From the NCBI GenBank assembly GCA_036245525.1, contig BTPG01000006.1:73632727-73696726 (forward strand): DNA of 64,000 bases, given 5' to 3'. Positions 31,786-43,308 of this stretch are shown one piece after another. The notes under the pieces are model-generated. The model saw only the letters and a program-made list of their open reading frames with translations, made no database searches and was not told the origin of the DNA. The DNA comes from Semisulcospira habei. Taxonomy: Eukaryota > Mollusca > Gastropoda > Semisulcospiridae. The position numbers and the translations under genes are program-made. How positions within the stretch are numbered: position 1 is the first letter of the stretch; every line of letters begins with the position of its first letter.

Positions 31786-32030
31786 ACAGTCTACAGTGTC
31801 CAAATCGATGTCCTTTAGACGTGTGAGCCGGGCAACTTGCACTGTACTGTTTTGGATCGACAAAACTGGGGAGTATCACGTCATCTTCTCATTTATATAA
31901 TTCCTTGTTCATTGGACCTGCTTACTACTCCTTGTACTGTTATCAGAATAATTAGTTATCAAAATGGGAGTAACAATGCCGTGCTGCAAACATTTTTTTA
32001 ACATTCCGTTATAAGTGGACTCGGCATATC

Positions 32031-32130
32031 TACTGACGAAAAGCAGAAATGCGACATTTTCGGAACCATCGGAAACACTTTAGTGTTTTCGATGGTTGCG
32101 AAAGTGTCGCATTTCTTTTGCTCGTCAGTA
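32031..32130. mobile_element. Family 3 palindromic MITE (best copy)
   Basis: Exactly 100 bp from TACTGACG to CGTCAGTA, with AGAAATGCGACATTTTCGG and complementary arms around CACTTTAGTG. The TA at both ends and the CTGACGAG-type ends suggest a Tc1/mariner-type non-autonomous element; this is inference from the target site only. Confidence 0.7.
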
Positions 32131-32670
32131 TAAATACATGTAAATTTTTTTTCAAATTGAAGTTCTTACAACTGCAGTTGCGGAAAACAGATTCAGCCAA
32201 TAAAAGTACGCTTTGAAGAAACTTTCAGCGAGCTAAACGTCCGCCTTAGTCATGGCTCCTGCGAATCAAGAATCAATGCCTATAGCCTATGAAGTGATCT
32301 GGTCTGGGGACTTCCTACGTAATGCGAAAATATTTCCAATAAATTGTATTTCTCCTCAATGTTTTGTTCAAAGTGTTTTAATGTGTCATTTCCCACAGTT
32401 GCTGTAAGTCCAATACGGCAAGCAAATCGGAAGTGAAGGCTGTCACGTGATGTTGCGTCTACATCCGGCGGAGAGCAATCAGTAGCCCAGCAGCCAACAT
32501 GACAAGGGAGCTAACCAGGGTTTCACCACCTATACGGGAAAAAAGAAACAGTAAGAAAAATGTTTATTTTCAAAACCTGAAAACAAATAAGACTCTCCAC
32601 AGTGCAGATGTTTTCTACAGAGGCGAGGAGGCTTACACGATATGTCATATGAAAACGACGGCAAAAGACG

Positions 32671-32762
32671 TTAAGCCATAAACGTTCAACGTTCAACATC
32701 GGCTCCGAGCGTCCCATAGACGCTCGGAGCCGATGTAGAATGTTGAACATCTTTAGGGTTTA
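32671..32762. mobile_element. TTAA-bounded hairpin, CGGCTCCGAGCG core
   Basis: Ends TTAAGCCATAAACG and TTTAGGGTTTAA. The core ATCGGCTCCGAGCGTC pairs with GACGCTCGGAGCCGAT around CCATA. This is a third core type within TTAA ends; outside the TTAA, GACG and CGTC also pair. Confidence 0.6.
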
Positions 32763-32794
32763 ACGTCATTTGTCCACCACGAAGGTGGTCTAAG

Positions 32795-32867
32795 GACCAG
32801 GCGCCGAAAAGCACTTCAGTGTTTCGGAAGATTCCCAAAAATGTAGCATTTCTTTTCATCGTCAGTA
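32795..32867. repeat. Right half of a family 3 MITE
   Basis: CACTTCAGTGTTTCGGAAG is followed by AGCATTTCTTTTCATCGTCAGTA, the family 3 right end; the left arm is lost. It ends 16 bp from the donor side of exon 32884-33009. Confidence 0.5.
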
Positions 32868-32883
32868 TACAGGTGTTACGTAC

Positions 32884-33009
32884 CGTTTTTGCAAGTGGAG
32901 GTATCGGTCTCTAGAACAGCACCGCTGCTGCACTCACACACACCCGAAGTGCTGTTGCAGGAGGCATAGTCACTGCAGGTGTCGCTGCACGGCTGGCCAA
33001 CCTTTTTGC
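32884..33009 (-). CDS. EB-module large exon (arm B)
   Basis: The 126-nt exon lies between acceptor TATGCAG and donor GTACGT, phase 1 at both ends. It reads GKKVGQPCSDTCSDYASC, then NSTSGVCECSSGAVLE and TDTSTCKNG. It has six to seven cysteines including the CxC pair (CEC). It completes the module started by mini-exon 33919-33957 and is the intact counterpart of 2958-3086. Confidence 0.8.
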
Positions 33010-33050
33010 CTGCATACACACAATAGGTGTCAGTTGGGTATGAAGATTTT

Positions 33051-33270
33051 TTAAACCACAACACTACCGAGAGAAAAGTGAACACAACACGATTCGACTG
33101 CAAGAGACAGATTTTTATGAGCCCCTGCGTCTGCGAGGGCTCACTAGGATCTATGCATCTTGATGAGACCAATGAGTACCCACGCTTCTCGGATGGTTTT
33201 GACTTTTAGTCGTTGAATGAACAAAGATTTCAGAAACAGCAATGTACTTACAGTAGCGGGAAAGATTTAA
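33051..33270. mobile_element. TTAA-bounded MITE, family 1 core, diverged
   Basis: Left TTAAACCACAACACTACC and right AGTAGCGGGAAAGATTTAA are decayed versions of the 4553-4796 ends. The hairpin is at 33099-33163. Interior words (GACTGCAAGAGACAG, AAAGATTTCAGAAACAGCAA) align with the better copies. Confidence 0.6.
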
Positions 33271-33464
33271 AGGGGGTCGGGGAGTGGGGGGAGTGGGGTT
33301 GACGAACTGTCTGACAAATTTAAGTGGTGATGCCCGTGTTTATTTTATTTTGCGAGGACCCGGGGCAGTTATAACCAACCAGTCAAGGCCACATCGGTTC
33401 CTATAGACAACGTGAAATGATATGGCCCGGGTATGCATTAGCCCAACCTAGTACTGAACAACAT

Positions 33465-33918
<454 letters not shown>

Positions 33919-33957
33919 CACATCCCCAGTCGGTTGACACGTAAGTGCTCTGGCAAG
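33919..33957 (-). CDS. EB-module mini-exon (arm B)
   Basis: The 39-nt exon lies between acceptor TTACAG and donor GTAAGTGG, phase 1 at both ends. With one base from the previous exon it reads ACQSTYVSTDWGCG. It is one residue shorter than its arm A counterpart at 4480-4521. It starts the module that exon 32884-33009 completes. Confidence 0.75.
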
Positions 33958-34179
33958 CTGTAAGTAAAAAGTAAAAATACTCAATTCCAGTTTTCGGCAA
34001 AAAGTTTCTATGACTGATTTACAATAATACATTTTACTAATGGACATTTGATTTTAAATTTAGAATAGAATTTCTCGAATAATCACACTCTATAAAAGAT
34101 CTGATCGGCATTCTTTTGCCAGTTGATGTGTTTCGGTTTAATGCAGTCCAACACAAAGCCTGTAGTAGGCGTCTGCATC

Positions 34180-34300
34180 ACACCCAAACTCATTCAAGGC
34201 AACCCGTATCAATAGTCGCTGAAGTGTCGTATAGCGTTGCCGCCGGCAACGCTTTACGATACTTCCGCAACTACTGATGCGGGACGCCTTGAATGACTGA
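34180..34300. repeat. GCGTTGCCGCCGGCAACGC hairpin, copy 2
   Basis: Left CATTCAAGGC...CGTATAGCGTTGCCGCC pairs with GGCAACGC...GCCTTGAATG. It is related to 36741-36857 and 17649-17755. The terminal TTAA is not preserved. Confidence 0.55.
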
Positions 34301-34372
34301 GCTACGGTCTCTTTACACATTTGAGACGCCCTGCATTCGGATAGGAGGCTTCATGCGGCACATATCGAACCT

Positions 34373-34945
34373 TCTTACACACCTCCTTCATTGCTGCCTT
34401 TAAGCGAAAAAGCTGTATCACACGCGTGTGCTACAGCTTGGCTGTATCACACGTGTGTGATACAGCCCTGATGCGTGAACGGCCACGTGTGCACAATATT
34501 GATTTGTATAAAATCTGGTCAACAAAAAGGTACGGGCACACACGATATTGAAACGACCTACCTTTAGCTCACGCACAATGACGCCATTTCATAATGAGGA
34601 CAGGCACTCTGGCGTCATGTATTGCGCTATTACGTCATCACGTAGGAACATTTGTCTGACATTAAAAATATAAACGTCACATTCCAAAGTAAATGACGCC
34701 ATGTTCTTTGCCAAAGACTCAATGGCGGTTGTGTTGTGGTTAGACGTGTGCCGAAAACCAACTCACATCTGATTTGTGCCAAGAAAAGGTAAGTAAGAAA
34801 TAGATTCTTACCGGCCATCGGGGTTTAGGTGATACTGAGAATCTCACTTTCGTGGTCTGAAAACGTTATCCTACTCGCTTTCGCTCGTAGGATAAGGTTT
34901 TAAAACCACTCGAGTGAAATTCTCAGTATCACCTAAACACCGCTG
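34373..34945 (+). repeat. Dispersed element with two internal hairpins, copy 1
   Basis: The whole stretch aligns with 63039-63580. One hairpin is GCTGTATCACACGTGTGTGATACAGC (given as GGCTGTATCACACG and complement) at 34440-34468. The other has arms GTGATACTGAGAATCTCAC and complement at 34829-34935. No coding sequence. Confidence 0.6.
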
Positions 34946-35584
34946 TAAGAATCTATATGTCTCTAGCTGTCTCGAACTGGCAGCTTGCGATACCTCAAAA
35001 TATGACGTCACGCTGCGTTTGACGTCAAAAATGACGCATAGCAGTTGCCTTTGTCCGACAAATTGCAGACTTCGCTGCGTGTCAGGTCAATTTGTGACGC
35101 ATAGTAGCTACTTGGGACCGAGACAACGTGGATTTCACTGCGTGTGACGTCAAATATTGATGCGCGTTAGCTTCCTACATGGCTCTGTGGCATACGAATC
35201 GGAAATGTAATCGATCCTAAATGTTCACTCGCCACGCTTGAGAATTACTCTTGAAGTAAAATAACGAACGGACTAAAGAAAACAGCAGCTAGCAAAGGCC
35301 ATCGAGCCGCCATCGGCCGCACAGTTGTGCGCGGACCAACAGCGGCCGACGGCGGCCCGATAATCTTTTGCGTATTGGGACGATTCAGATTTTAGAATTT
35401 AATCTTTGTCATTCCAACGTGTTCCTTTTTCTGCTGTTTTGTCTACCGTGTTTTTCAAGCTTCGTAGACAACCCTAGGTGTTTTTCACTACGCTGAAACT
35501 GTCAGGGTCCATCCAGCTACTGAGGGATATTTTGCATTACCCTTAAACCGTCACGGCCAAGTCGACTGAAAAGTTCACACTTAC
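34946..35584. other. Intron with GC palindrome
   Basis: TGACGTCA-type words recur at 35000-35160 in three loosely repeated units containing TGACGCATAG. A GC palindrome is at 35299-35362 (GAGCCGCCATCGGCCGC and GCGGCCGACGGCGG). The rest aligns with arm A. No gene. Confidence 0.4.
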
Positions 35585-35722
35585 AGCAAGAGTTGTCCCC
35601 TGTAGTACCTGCAGCGTAACCATTTCCAGTGTCGCAGGTGCAACTCAAGGTCACGGGGTCACAGATGGCGTCGTCGATACACGTGGCCCCGCTAGCGCTG
35701 CAGTTCTGACCAATGATCAAGC
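35585..35722 (-). CDS. EB-module large exon (arm B, first module)
   Basis: The 138-nt exon lies between acceptor TGTCACAG and donor GTAAGTG, phase 1 at both ends. It reads GLIIGQNCSASGATCIDDA, then ICDPVTLSCTCDTGNGYA and GTTGDNSC. Cysteine spacing fits the LKVGQ exons at 40-45 kb, including the CTCDT pair. It follows mini-exon 36561-36602; its arm A counterpart 5421-5517 is decayed. Confidence 0.8.
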
Positions 35723-35915
35723 CTGTGACAAAAAGGTTGAAACATTGCCTCTGGTCTAATATATCAAAGCCAGTTAACAAAACGTAATAGAATTGTGTCA
35801 GGTCTGACCAATCAAAAGCCTTTTAACAAAGCGATATGGTCAGTGGTCTGGCCATTGGTGAAACTTGTAACAAAAGGCCGTAGGACTGTTTCAGGTCTGA
35901 CCTTTCACAAGCCTG

Positions 35916-36121
35916 ATAACCCTTTTCATCCTGATAAACAATTGCTTGAATTAGATTTGACTATGATAGTGTAAGGGTGGTGCCAGAAAAGCTTGGCGCT
36001 TTAGGCGCCAAGCTATTCTGGCACCACCCTTGAACTAAAATGGTGATCTATCTCCTAATTTGTGATAGAGCTGTCATAAGACAATAAGCAATTTTATCAG
36101 TCTCAGGATGTAATGGATTAA
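35916..36121. mobile_element. TTAA-type MITE, family 2 core in shell 2b
   Basis: The left end ATAACCCTTTTCATCC has lost the first T of TTAA; the right end is AGGATGTAATGGATTAA. The hairpin at 35961-36039 has GGTGGTGCCAGAAAAGCTTGGCGCC-type arms (in parts GTGCCAGAAAAGC and GGCGCC). Shell sequence matches 4188-4378 in inverted orientation (GACAATAAGCAA). Confidence 0.6.
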
Positions 36122-36277
36122 AACGATTGACATAATTATATCGTATCATGGGCCAAATCGTGTTTAACATGCTTTAGGAATACAACGATATATGTCATGG
36201 TTACTCACTGTTCTTGTTGTTTGTCTGCTTTGAAAATGATTTTGCTCGAAAGTTCAGTAAACTGTTTTGTCCTTGAA

Positions 36278-36380
36278 TACTGACGAGTAAAAGAAATGCG
36301 ACATTTTTGGAATGATCGGAAATACTGAAGTCTTTCCGATCATTTACAAATTTCGCATTTTTTTTTTTTGCTCGTCAGTA
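36278..36380. mobile_element. Family 3 palindromic MITE
   Basis: Starts TACTGACGAGTAAAAGAAAT and ends GCTCGTCAGTA. Centre GATCGGAAATACTGAAGTC and complement. The right arm has a T run. Confidence 0.65.
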
Positions 36381-36560
36381 TATTTTGCCTGCGCCCTGTT
36401 TCTTTCTTCACCGCTTATGTTCATGCATTTGATAAAACATGGCCTACGCCACAACACGGAAAGCACCACACAACTGCAAGACGCACAGAGCCCCCGCAGC
36501 CCGAGATCTTGTTGGTCTGTGCTTTCAAATGGAGATAATTATGAGAACGTGTCAACTCAC

Positions 36561-36602
36561 CGCAAGTGCTGTCCATCTTCATCACATGGTTGGCAGCACA
36601 AG
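36561..36602 (-). CDS. EB-module mini-exon (arm B, first module)
   Basis: The 42-nt exon lies between acceptor ATTATAG and donor GTGAGTTG, phase 1 at both ends. It reads ACAANHVMKMDSTCG with the preceding base. It resembles the mini-exon at 63788-63829 (ACATNYAAKADGSCG) and starts the module completed by 35585-35722. Confidence 0.75.
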
Positions 36603-36740
36603 CTATAATAAACATTAACAAGAAACGAGAGATTGAGAACAAAGCATTAGAATATTCTAGCCAAGACAGATGACTGCCACGCGCGTAAAATGCTAAAATG
36701 CATGATAATAACCAACAAAAAAGCAGAAAGAGGTAACGTT

Positions 36741-36857
36741 TTAACCCATTCAAGGTCCTCGGCATCAATACCTGCGAAAGCGTCGTATAGCGTTGCCGCC
36801 GGCAACGCTATACTTCACTTTCGCAGCTATTGATGCCGAGCACCTTGCATCAGTTAA
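36741..36857. mobile_element. TTAA-bounded MITE, GCGTTGCCGCCGGCAACGC core
   Basis: Left TTAACCCATTCAAGGTCCTC and right GAGCACCTTGCATCAGTTAA pair. The centre AGCGTTGCCGCCGGCAACGCT is a near-perfect hairpin. At 117 bp it is almost entirely palindrome. A fourth core type with TTAACCCATTCA ends. Confidence 0.7.
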
Positions 36858-37024
36858 CGGTAAACTTCTAAGTCTTTTTAGGTCTGTTTCTTTCTCTCTT
36901 GGGTTTGGTTTTAGCATGGAATATCTGCCATCATGTAGGACAAGTCAGTATTAGGAAAAGCCAGTAAGTCTATTTTTGAGAAAAGCAAGATTTCTTTTGT
37001 ATATTACATGGACATTATAAGTTA

Positions 37025-39066
37025 TTGCTGAATCCAACAACTCCAAGGAGTTTTTTCAGGGCTATGAAAGCTGTCTACGGCCCTGCCAGACCCAGCACAA
37101 CCCCTCTCTTTTTTTCCGATGGCTTCACCTTGCTGAAGGACAAAGGTAGCATCACTGAGCGCTGGAGAGAACACTTCTCAAATCTGCTGAACCTGCCTTC
37201 CACTGTCGACCCCGCAGCCCTGGACATGATTCTCCAGAAGCCGACGTTGGATGACCTTGACCTCCCGCCTACCCTGGACGAGGTCAAGAAAGCGATCAAC
37301 CAGACTAGCTCCGGCAAGGCTGCAGGCATGGGTGGCATCCCCGCAGAGCTCTTCAAAGCAACAGGACCTGAGACCCTTGACGCCTTCCTCAACATTCTGA
37401 CATGCATCTGGGCAGAGGAGAACATGCCACAGGAATTTAGAGATGCTACAATCGTCTCCCTGTTCAAGAACAAGGGCAGCAAAGCAGACTGTGCCAATTA
37501 CAGAGGGATCTCACTCTTGTCCATTGCTGGCAAGATCCTCGCGAGAATCATCCTCAACCGCCTGATCAGCTCTGTATCTGAGGAAGCACTCTCAGAGGCT
37601 CAGTGTGGCTTCAGACCTGGCCGCAGCACAGTCGACATGGTCTTCTCTGTGAGACAGGTCCAGGAGAAATGCATTGAGCAGCACAAGGACCTCTAGGCTG
37701 TCTTCATAGATCTGAATGACCAAAGCATTCGACACCGTGAACAGAGAAGCGCTTTGGGTCATCCTCGCAAAGCTCGGCTGCCCCAGGAAGTTCACCAACA
37801 TCATCCACCTCTTCCATAATGGAATGGTAGGAGTTGTCCAGTCAAACGGCGACACATCTGCACCCTTCGACATTTCCAACTGTGTGAAACAAGGTTGTGT
37901 TCTTGCCCCCGTGATGTTCAACCTGTTCTTCACGTGTGTCCTGACCCATGCAGTACGCGACCTTGAGAAGGGAGTGCACCTGAAGTATAGACTAGACGGC
38001 TCTCTCTTCGACCTCCGGCGACTGAACGCCAGGACCAAGACCATCGAGAGACTTATCCTTGTGGCGCTGTTTGCCGAAGATCGTGCGCTGATGGCGCACA
38101 CGGAGTCTGACCTCCAGACCATCGTCAACAGGTTCTCGGAAGCCTCTCGACTGTTTGGCCTCACCATCAGTCTCAACAAGACCGAGGTCCTGCACCAACC
38201 AGCCCCAGGCACAAGAGCCCTCCCCCCCCCCCCCCCAAGTGTATGTCGAAGGCCCCGAGCTGAAGACTGTCGACCAGTTCATGTACCTGGGGAGCATAAT
38301 CTCTTCTGACGGTACTATCGACAAGGAAATTGCAGCTCGCATCAGCAAAGCCAGCCAAGCCCTGGGTCGTCTGCGCACTCGTATGTTGAATAACAACAAC
38401 GTCAAGTTCTCCACCAAGATCAAAGTCTACAAGGCAGTAGTCCTCCCCAGCCTCCTCTACGGCTGTGAGTCATGGACGCTGTACAGAAAGCACCTCAAGC
38501 AGCTTGAACGTTTCCACATGAGGTCCCTGCGCTCACTCATGGGCATCAAATGGCAAGAGAAGGTGACAAACCTGGAAGTCCTGGACAATGCTGGCTTAGT
38601 GAGTGTTGAAGCCTTGATCTTAAAGACACAACTTCGCTGGACAGGTCATGTCATACGCATGGATGATTCTCGCATGCCACGCCAACTCCTGTATAGTGCA
38701 CTCTCAAAAGGCCACAGGAAGCAAGGACGGCCAATGAAACGCTTTAAAGGCTACATAAAAGACAGCCTCAAGTACTGCGTCTTCCTGGTAAAGGAACTTG
38801 AAGCACAAGCACAAGACAGATCCGGCTGGCGTGCCGCCACAAGGAAAGCCTGCACGCTCTTTGAACACAATCGGCGCGAACGGATCACCAGTGCCAGAGC
38901 TCGCAGAAAGATAGCGTGGACTCTCCCCACAGCTACCGACGTTCCAGCGCCCCCATTGCCCTCGCAGGTGTGGCTCCAGGATTGGCTTGGCCAGCCACAC
39001 CCGCACCCACAAATAGAAGCCATGCACAATGACGACATCATCGGTCTTCGATGGTCTACCCATTAA
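37025..39066 (+). pseudogene. RTE-like LINE, 5'-truncated reverse transcriptase ORF
   Basis: Plus-strand pieces read through the palm (RGISLLSIAGKILARI, EAQCGFRPGRSTVDM, then AFDTVNREALW, KQGCVLAPVMFN) to the C-terminal region (YLGSIISSDGTIDKEI, YGCESWTLYRK, RWTGHVIRMDDSRMPRQ). The endonuclease is absent. Defects: an in-frame TAG at about 37693, a frameshift near 37712, the catalytic FADD read as FAED near 38070, and a C run at 38223-38237 that shifts frame again. The last stop is at 39064-39066. The same family is represented at 56628-57725 on the other strand. It lies in an intron of the EB-module gene, antisense to it. Confidence 0.8.
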
Positions 39067-39730
39067 TTAATAAATTATTGGCAGCAGGGGCTTGCTGCAC
39101 AAACCCTTGTAGGCCTGAGGGAGGTCAAAGGAGCCATGGTACCCCGAAGGCCGAAGGCCTGAGGAGTACAATGGTTCCTTTGACCTCCCGAAGGCCTGAA
39201 GGGTACAACGGTTCCTTTGACCTCCCGAAGGCCTAGAAGGGTCCGTGCAACAAGCCCCTGCTACCAATAACATATTTGTTTTCATTCCTCCACAATCTTT
39301 GTTAACCGCCGTGAGATGGCCTTGGTCGCCTGCTCGGCGTTAAACCCAAATTACTAACTAACTAACACTCTTTGTTAAGAAATCAAGAAGATTTCTTCCG
39401 ACCTTGATCACGCCAGACATGACTGACGTCAAAGGAAAATACAGTTATACATAATAGACTAGACTAATGACGTAATTTAAAATCTTTCAGGAAGTTGGCG
39501 TCTCCAGTAGTGTGCCTGTTGTTTCGAACAACACTAAGTAGCTTTGTACTTTAGAACGTTTTCGTGGACTTTTGTAGAACAAAACTGGCATACAAGACGC
39601 GTCAGAAAGAGGTCTACAAAAAGTCCGACATTAATCGCTACAAGGGTTTTTGTAGCGAGGTCACATGGTACGGTTTGCGCTAAAGCTATCGGTTGTGTGA
39701 CGTAGGGATGAAAACAAAATAATATATATG
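39067..39730 (+). mobile_element. Foldback-containing dispersed element, copy 2
   Basis: A hairpin at about 39076-39270 runs from ATTGGCAGCAGGGGCTTGC to GCAAGCCCCTGCTACCAAT-type complement (CAAGCCCCTGCTACCAATAA) and holds repeated CCGAAGGCCT words. Unique sequence continues to the ATGGTACGGTTTGCGCTAAA block near 39670. It matches 61985-62460 and the inverse of 13690-14460. A short SINE-like insert lies at 39301-39367. Confidence 0.6.
39301..39367 (+). repeat. SINE-like tail insert
   Basis: GGCGTTAAACCCAAATTACTAACTAAC follows CGCCGTGAGATGGCC; the CGTTAAAC motif plus (CTAA)n tail is typical of LINE/SINE 3' ends. It interrupts the repeated words CTTTGTTAA on both sides of the insert. Confidence 0.5.
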
Positions 39731-39874
39731 CAGTAATTTTGCAAATACCATTATGTTCATTTTGGGGGAAAAAAGAAAGAGTTGTTATTGCGTAACAATG
39801 AAAATCAAGCCTTACTCCAAAATGGGAACACCGGGTTTTACCAAATGACGGCAGATATCATAACCAGAGCTTAC

Positions 39875-40021
39875 AGCATGATGCAGCCCCGTCGCTACCG
39901 GCAGCGTAGTGGCTGGACGTGTCGCACGTGCACTTGACTGTTCCAGAGCGGTCAGCACACACCATACCGTACGTGGAGATGCAGTCAGCGACAGCTGTGC
40001 ACACCTGGCCCACCTTCAGTG
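39875..40021 (-). CDS. EB-module large exon (upstream of arm B)
   Basis: The 147-nt exon lies between acceptor CCACAG and donor GTAAGC, phase 1 at both ends. It reads ALKVGQVCTAVADCISTYG, then MVCADRSGTVKCTCDTSSH and YAAGSDGAASC. Cysteine pattern and length equal those of the three exons in the 40-45 kb triplication but with clear divergence, so it is an older copy. It completes the module begun by mini-exon 40660-40710. Confidence 0.85.
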
Positions 40022-40426
40022 CTGTGGAAGTGACAAGTACGAATTAGTAAGAAAAGAAATAGCACAAATCGATAGCTGCAAAACGCCAGCCAAATCACGT
40101 ACATCGTCGTAAACGTGAAGTTATGCCCTTTTTAAACGCGACAACTTTGATCAGATATACCTGCCGACATTCACGTTCGTATAACTGATCAAAGTTGATC
40201 AAAGTGCAAAAAATAATTATAAACTCCTTTTCTTTGTGAGTTAGAAGCACACCCTCTTAGCAATATATATTCTGCTTATGATTTTGATTACGAAATTACT
40301 TCTTCAATTTGTTATCTATGTAGTGGCCGTTAGGTCCGAAATCACTGACCAACAGTTCTCTGTCTTTATTTCAGAACCAGATTCTACAGATCTGAAAAGG
40401 GACACGCCTGTCCTGCCTGTCTTGCT

Positions 40427-40634
40427 TTAAACTCTTCACTGCCATTGATCGTAAATTGTACGACTGAAATCTGTGTAAATTCAACGGAAAAGATTCCCAT
40501 GAACAATGGATACCAAGTGATTTCAGCAATAGGCATAGATCCTCATGATCCCCCGCAATTGCGGGGACTCGTGAGGATCTATACCTCTTGCAGAAGTGTG
40601 TTGTCCATTTTTACCTCGGCAGAGATGGGGTTGA
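40427..40634. mobile_element. TTAA-type MITE with family 1 core, in each triplication unit
   Basis: Left TTAAACTCTTCACTGCC and right GGCAGAGATGGGGTTGA flank the hairpin at 40527-40592. Equivalent copies start near 42136 and 43931, with better left ends (TTAAACCCTTCACTGCC). The right end lies only about 25 bp from the donor of the mini-exon. Confidence 0.6.
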
Positions 40635-40659
40635 AGGGATTCACAAATTTCATACTCAC

Positions 40660-40710
40660 GACAGTAGCCGCTGGAGTTGGGTGTGCTGGCTGCTTTCGCG
40701 GTATCACATG
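40660..40710 (-). CDS. EB-module mini-exon, triplication unit 1
   Basis: The 51-nt exon lies between acceptor TTTTGCAG and donor GTGAGTATG, phase 1 at both ends. It reads (S/A)CDTAKAASTPNSSGYC plus one base. The joined module runs into PLKVGQ or ALKVGQ of the next large exon (40021). It appears identical in sequence to the exons at 42370 and 44164 at protein level. Confidence 0.8.
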
Positions 40711-41451
40711 CTGCAAAAACAATCGTCATAAATAAATAACATAAAACTGGCTGAACAAATTTCAGAGATAATAAAAAGAAGGGATCGAAGACATTTTGAT
40801 TCAGGTAGAGGGATCACATCTGTCCGTTAGCGGCAATATCTCAAGCGAAATTTGGCTCAATATAAACAAAACAAAACTGTCCAAAACAAAGCTTTACCTT
40901 TGCCTCGAGTATTTGCGGTTGTTTCAGGTTTGCGACTAAACACTGACAGACGACTTGCAAAGTCAACAGCACTAATGAAAGAAGTGCAACGATTTCGTCA
41001 GATCATGTAGACATCAGTGCTTTCTATGACCGTAGGTGTTACAGAGTATATTCTGCTCGTAATATATCAAGGATAATGACGGAAAGTACCCGAAGGTTTG
41101 TCTATTTAGTTCTTTTTTTAGGTTATCGCTTTCGTGAGAAATGCTAGCAGAAATCTCATCAGTTTCACTAGTGTAGCGATGCGCTTCGGATGTTTGCTGC
41201 TGTTTGTTCTCAATTCGTTAGTGTGTATGGGAAAGAAATTTCGAGAATACGCACTAGCGGGCATAATGAGTTTGTTCATGCAGCAGTGTGAGCATATTTT
41301 CCATAGTTCAGTGGTGAGAGTAGAAGGGAAGTGCCAGATTAGCTCGGCGTCTTCCAGGCTCCAAGCAAATCTGGCACCACCCTTAAACTGTCACAACTAA
41401 GCAGCCTCCTGCTGGGCGTCCAACAAGTTAATCCGTTTTCTTGATGCTTAC

Positions 41452-41598
41452 AACAAGTGGAGTCGCCATTTGATCCAGCGAGGAAGTTTTTCGTCGTGTC
41501 GCATGTGCACTTGTTGGTGCCGCCTACACTGGCGCACGTCATGCCCGTGACGGCAATGCAGTCAGTGGTTGCGGTGCACGCCTGACCCACCTTCAGTG
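41452..41598 (-). CDS. EB-module large exon, triplication unit 1
   Basis: The 147-nt exon lies between acceptor TTGTGCAG and donor GTAAGC, phase 1 at both ends. It reads ALKVGQACTATTDCIAV, then TGMTCASVGGTNKCTCDTT and KNFLAGSNGDSTC. Six cysteines here plus two from the mini-exon give an eight-cysteine EB-like module. It differs from unit 3 by one residue (TATTD for TAATD). Confidence 0.85.
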
Positions 41599-41813
41599 CT
41601 GCACAAACAAATACACAAACGTGAGTGTGAATGCTTTTTGACTGCGCCACATTCAGTATTTCACACTCAATACCCGTGGGTCACTCTGAATGTTTTGAGA
41701 TTCGGAGTTTGACCAACTTTCACTGTTGCACATACATATATGTGTTGAACGCTCCAAAATTATTGCGCAATGACGATAATTAATGTTATTGTGCGCACAC
41801 ACACACACATACA

Positions 41814-41863
<50 letters not shown>

Positions 41864-42369
41864 TCTTGCCCATTATAAGCTCACTTATAAGTTTAACAAC
41901 TCCGCTCCTGGTGATCACAAATTTTGCGTCAGAACGGACTGCACACTAAACAACATTCTCGTGATGCAGACAGATGTAAACGAGACAACATTAGGCATAA
42001 AGAACATAGGCCTAACAAGAGACATAAATCCTCATGAGCCCCCATGACAGCGGGGGCTTATAAGGATTTATGTCTCTTGCAGCTGGGTAGCGTTCGCTTT
42101 GCCAGTTAAGGGGTTAATGGGCAAATCTGTCTTGCTTTAAACCCTTCACTGCCATTGATAGTAAATTGTACGTCTGAAATATGTGTAACTTCAACGGAAA
42201 AGAGTCCCATGAACAATGGTTATCAAGTGATTTCAGCAATAGGCATAGATCCGCATGAGCCCCCGCAATTGCGGGGACTCGTGAGGATCTATACCTCTTG
42301 CAGAAGTGTGTTGTCCATTTTTACCTCGGCAGTGATGGGGTTGAAGGGATTCACAAATTTCATACTCAC

Positions 42370-42420
42370 GACAGTAGCCGCTGGAGTTGGGTGTGCTGGC
42401 TGCTTTTGCGGTATCACATG
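42370..42420 (-). CDS. EB-module mini-exon, triplication unit 2
   Basis: 51 nt with the same junctions and protein sequence as 40660-40710; one silent-looking change in the DNA (TTTTGCGG for TTTCGCGG on the plus strand). It joins to large exon 41452-41598. Confidence 0.8.
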
Positions 42421-43161
42421 CTGCAAAAACAATCATCATGAAAAAATAAATAAAACCGGCTGAACAAAATTCAGAGATAATAAAAAGATGGGGTCGAAGA
42501 CATTTTGATTCAGGTAGAGGGATCACATCTGTCCGTTAGCGGCAATATTTCTAGCGAAATTTGGCTCAATATAAATAAAACAAAACTGTCCAAAACAAAA
42601 CTTTACCTTTGCCTCGAATATTTGCGGTTGTTTCAGGTTTGAGACTAAACACTGACAGACGACTTGCAAAGTCAACAGCACTAATGAAAGAAGTGCAACG
42701 ATTTCGTCAGATCATGTAGACATCAGTGCTTTCTATGATCGTAGGTGTTACAGAGTATATTTTGCTCGTAAATATATCAAGGATAATGACGGAAAGTACC
42801 CGAAGGTTTGTCTATTTAGTTCTTTTTTTAGGTTATCGCTTTCGTGAGAAATGCTAGCATAAATCTCATCAGTTTTACTAGTGTAGCGATGCGCTTTGGA
42901 TGTTTGCTGCTGTTTGTTATAAATTCGTTAGTGTGTATGGGAAAGAAATTTCGAGAATACGCACTAGCGGGCATAATGAGCTTGTTCATGCAGCAGTGTG
43001 AGCATATTTTCCATAGTTCAGTGGTGAGAGTAGAAGGGAAGTGCCAGATTAGCTCGGCGTCTTCCAGGCTCCAAACAAATCTATCACCACCCTTAAACTG
43101 TCACAACTATGCAGCCTCCTGCTGGGCGTCCAACATGTTAATCCGTTTTCTTGATGCTTAC

Positions 43162-43308
43162 AACAAGTGGAGTCGCCATTTGATCCAGCGAGGAAGTTTT
43201 TCGTCGTGTCGCATGTGCACTTGTTGGTGCCGCCTACACTGGCGCACGTCATGCCCCTGACGGCAATGCAGTCAGTGGCCGCAGTGCACGCCTGACCCAC
43301 CTTCAGTG
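43162..43308 (-). CDS. EB-module large exon, triplication unit 2
   Basis: 147 nt with the same junctions as the unit 1 exon. It reads QACTAATDCIAVRGMTC where units 1 and 3 have AVTGMTC, so a Thr-to-Arg change distinguishes this copy. All six cysteines are kept. It joins to mini-exon 44164-44214 upstream. Confidence 0.85.

Noticed and set aside
34790..34815. Donor-like GTAAGAATC near 34810 as an exon end
   Set aside because: It lies inside a dispersed repeat shared with 63.0-63.6 kb and has no EB-like reading.
39909..40112. Plus-strand frame overlapping 39875-40021
   Set aside because: Antisense shadow of a well-supported EB exon with splice sites.
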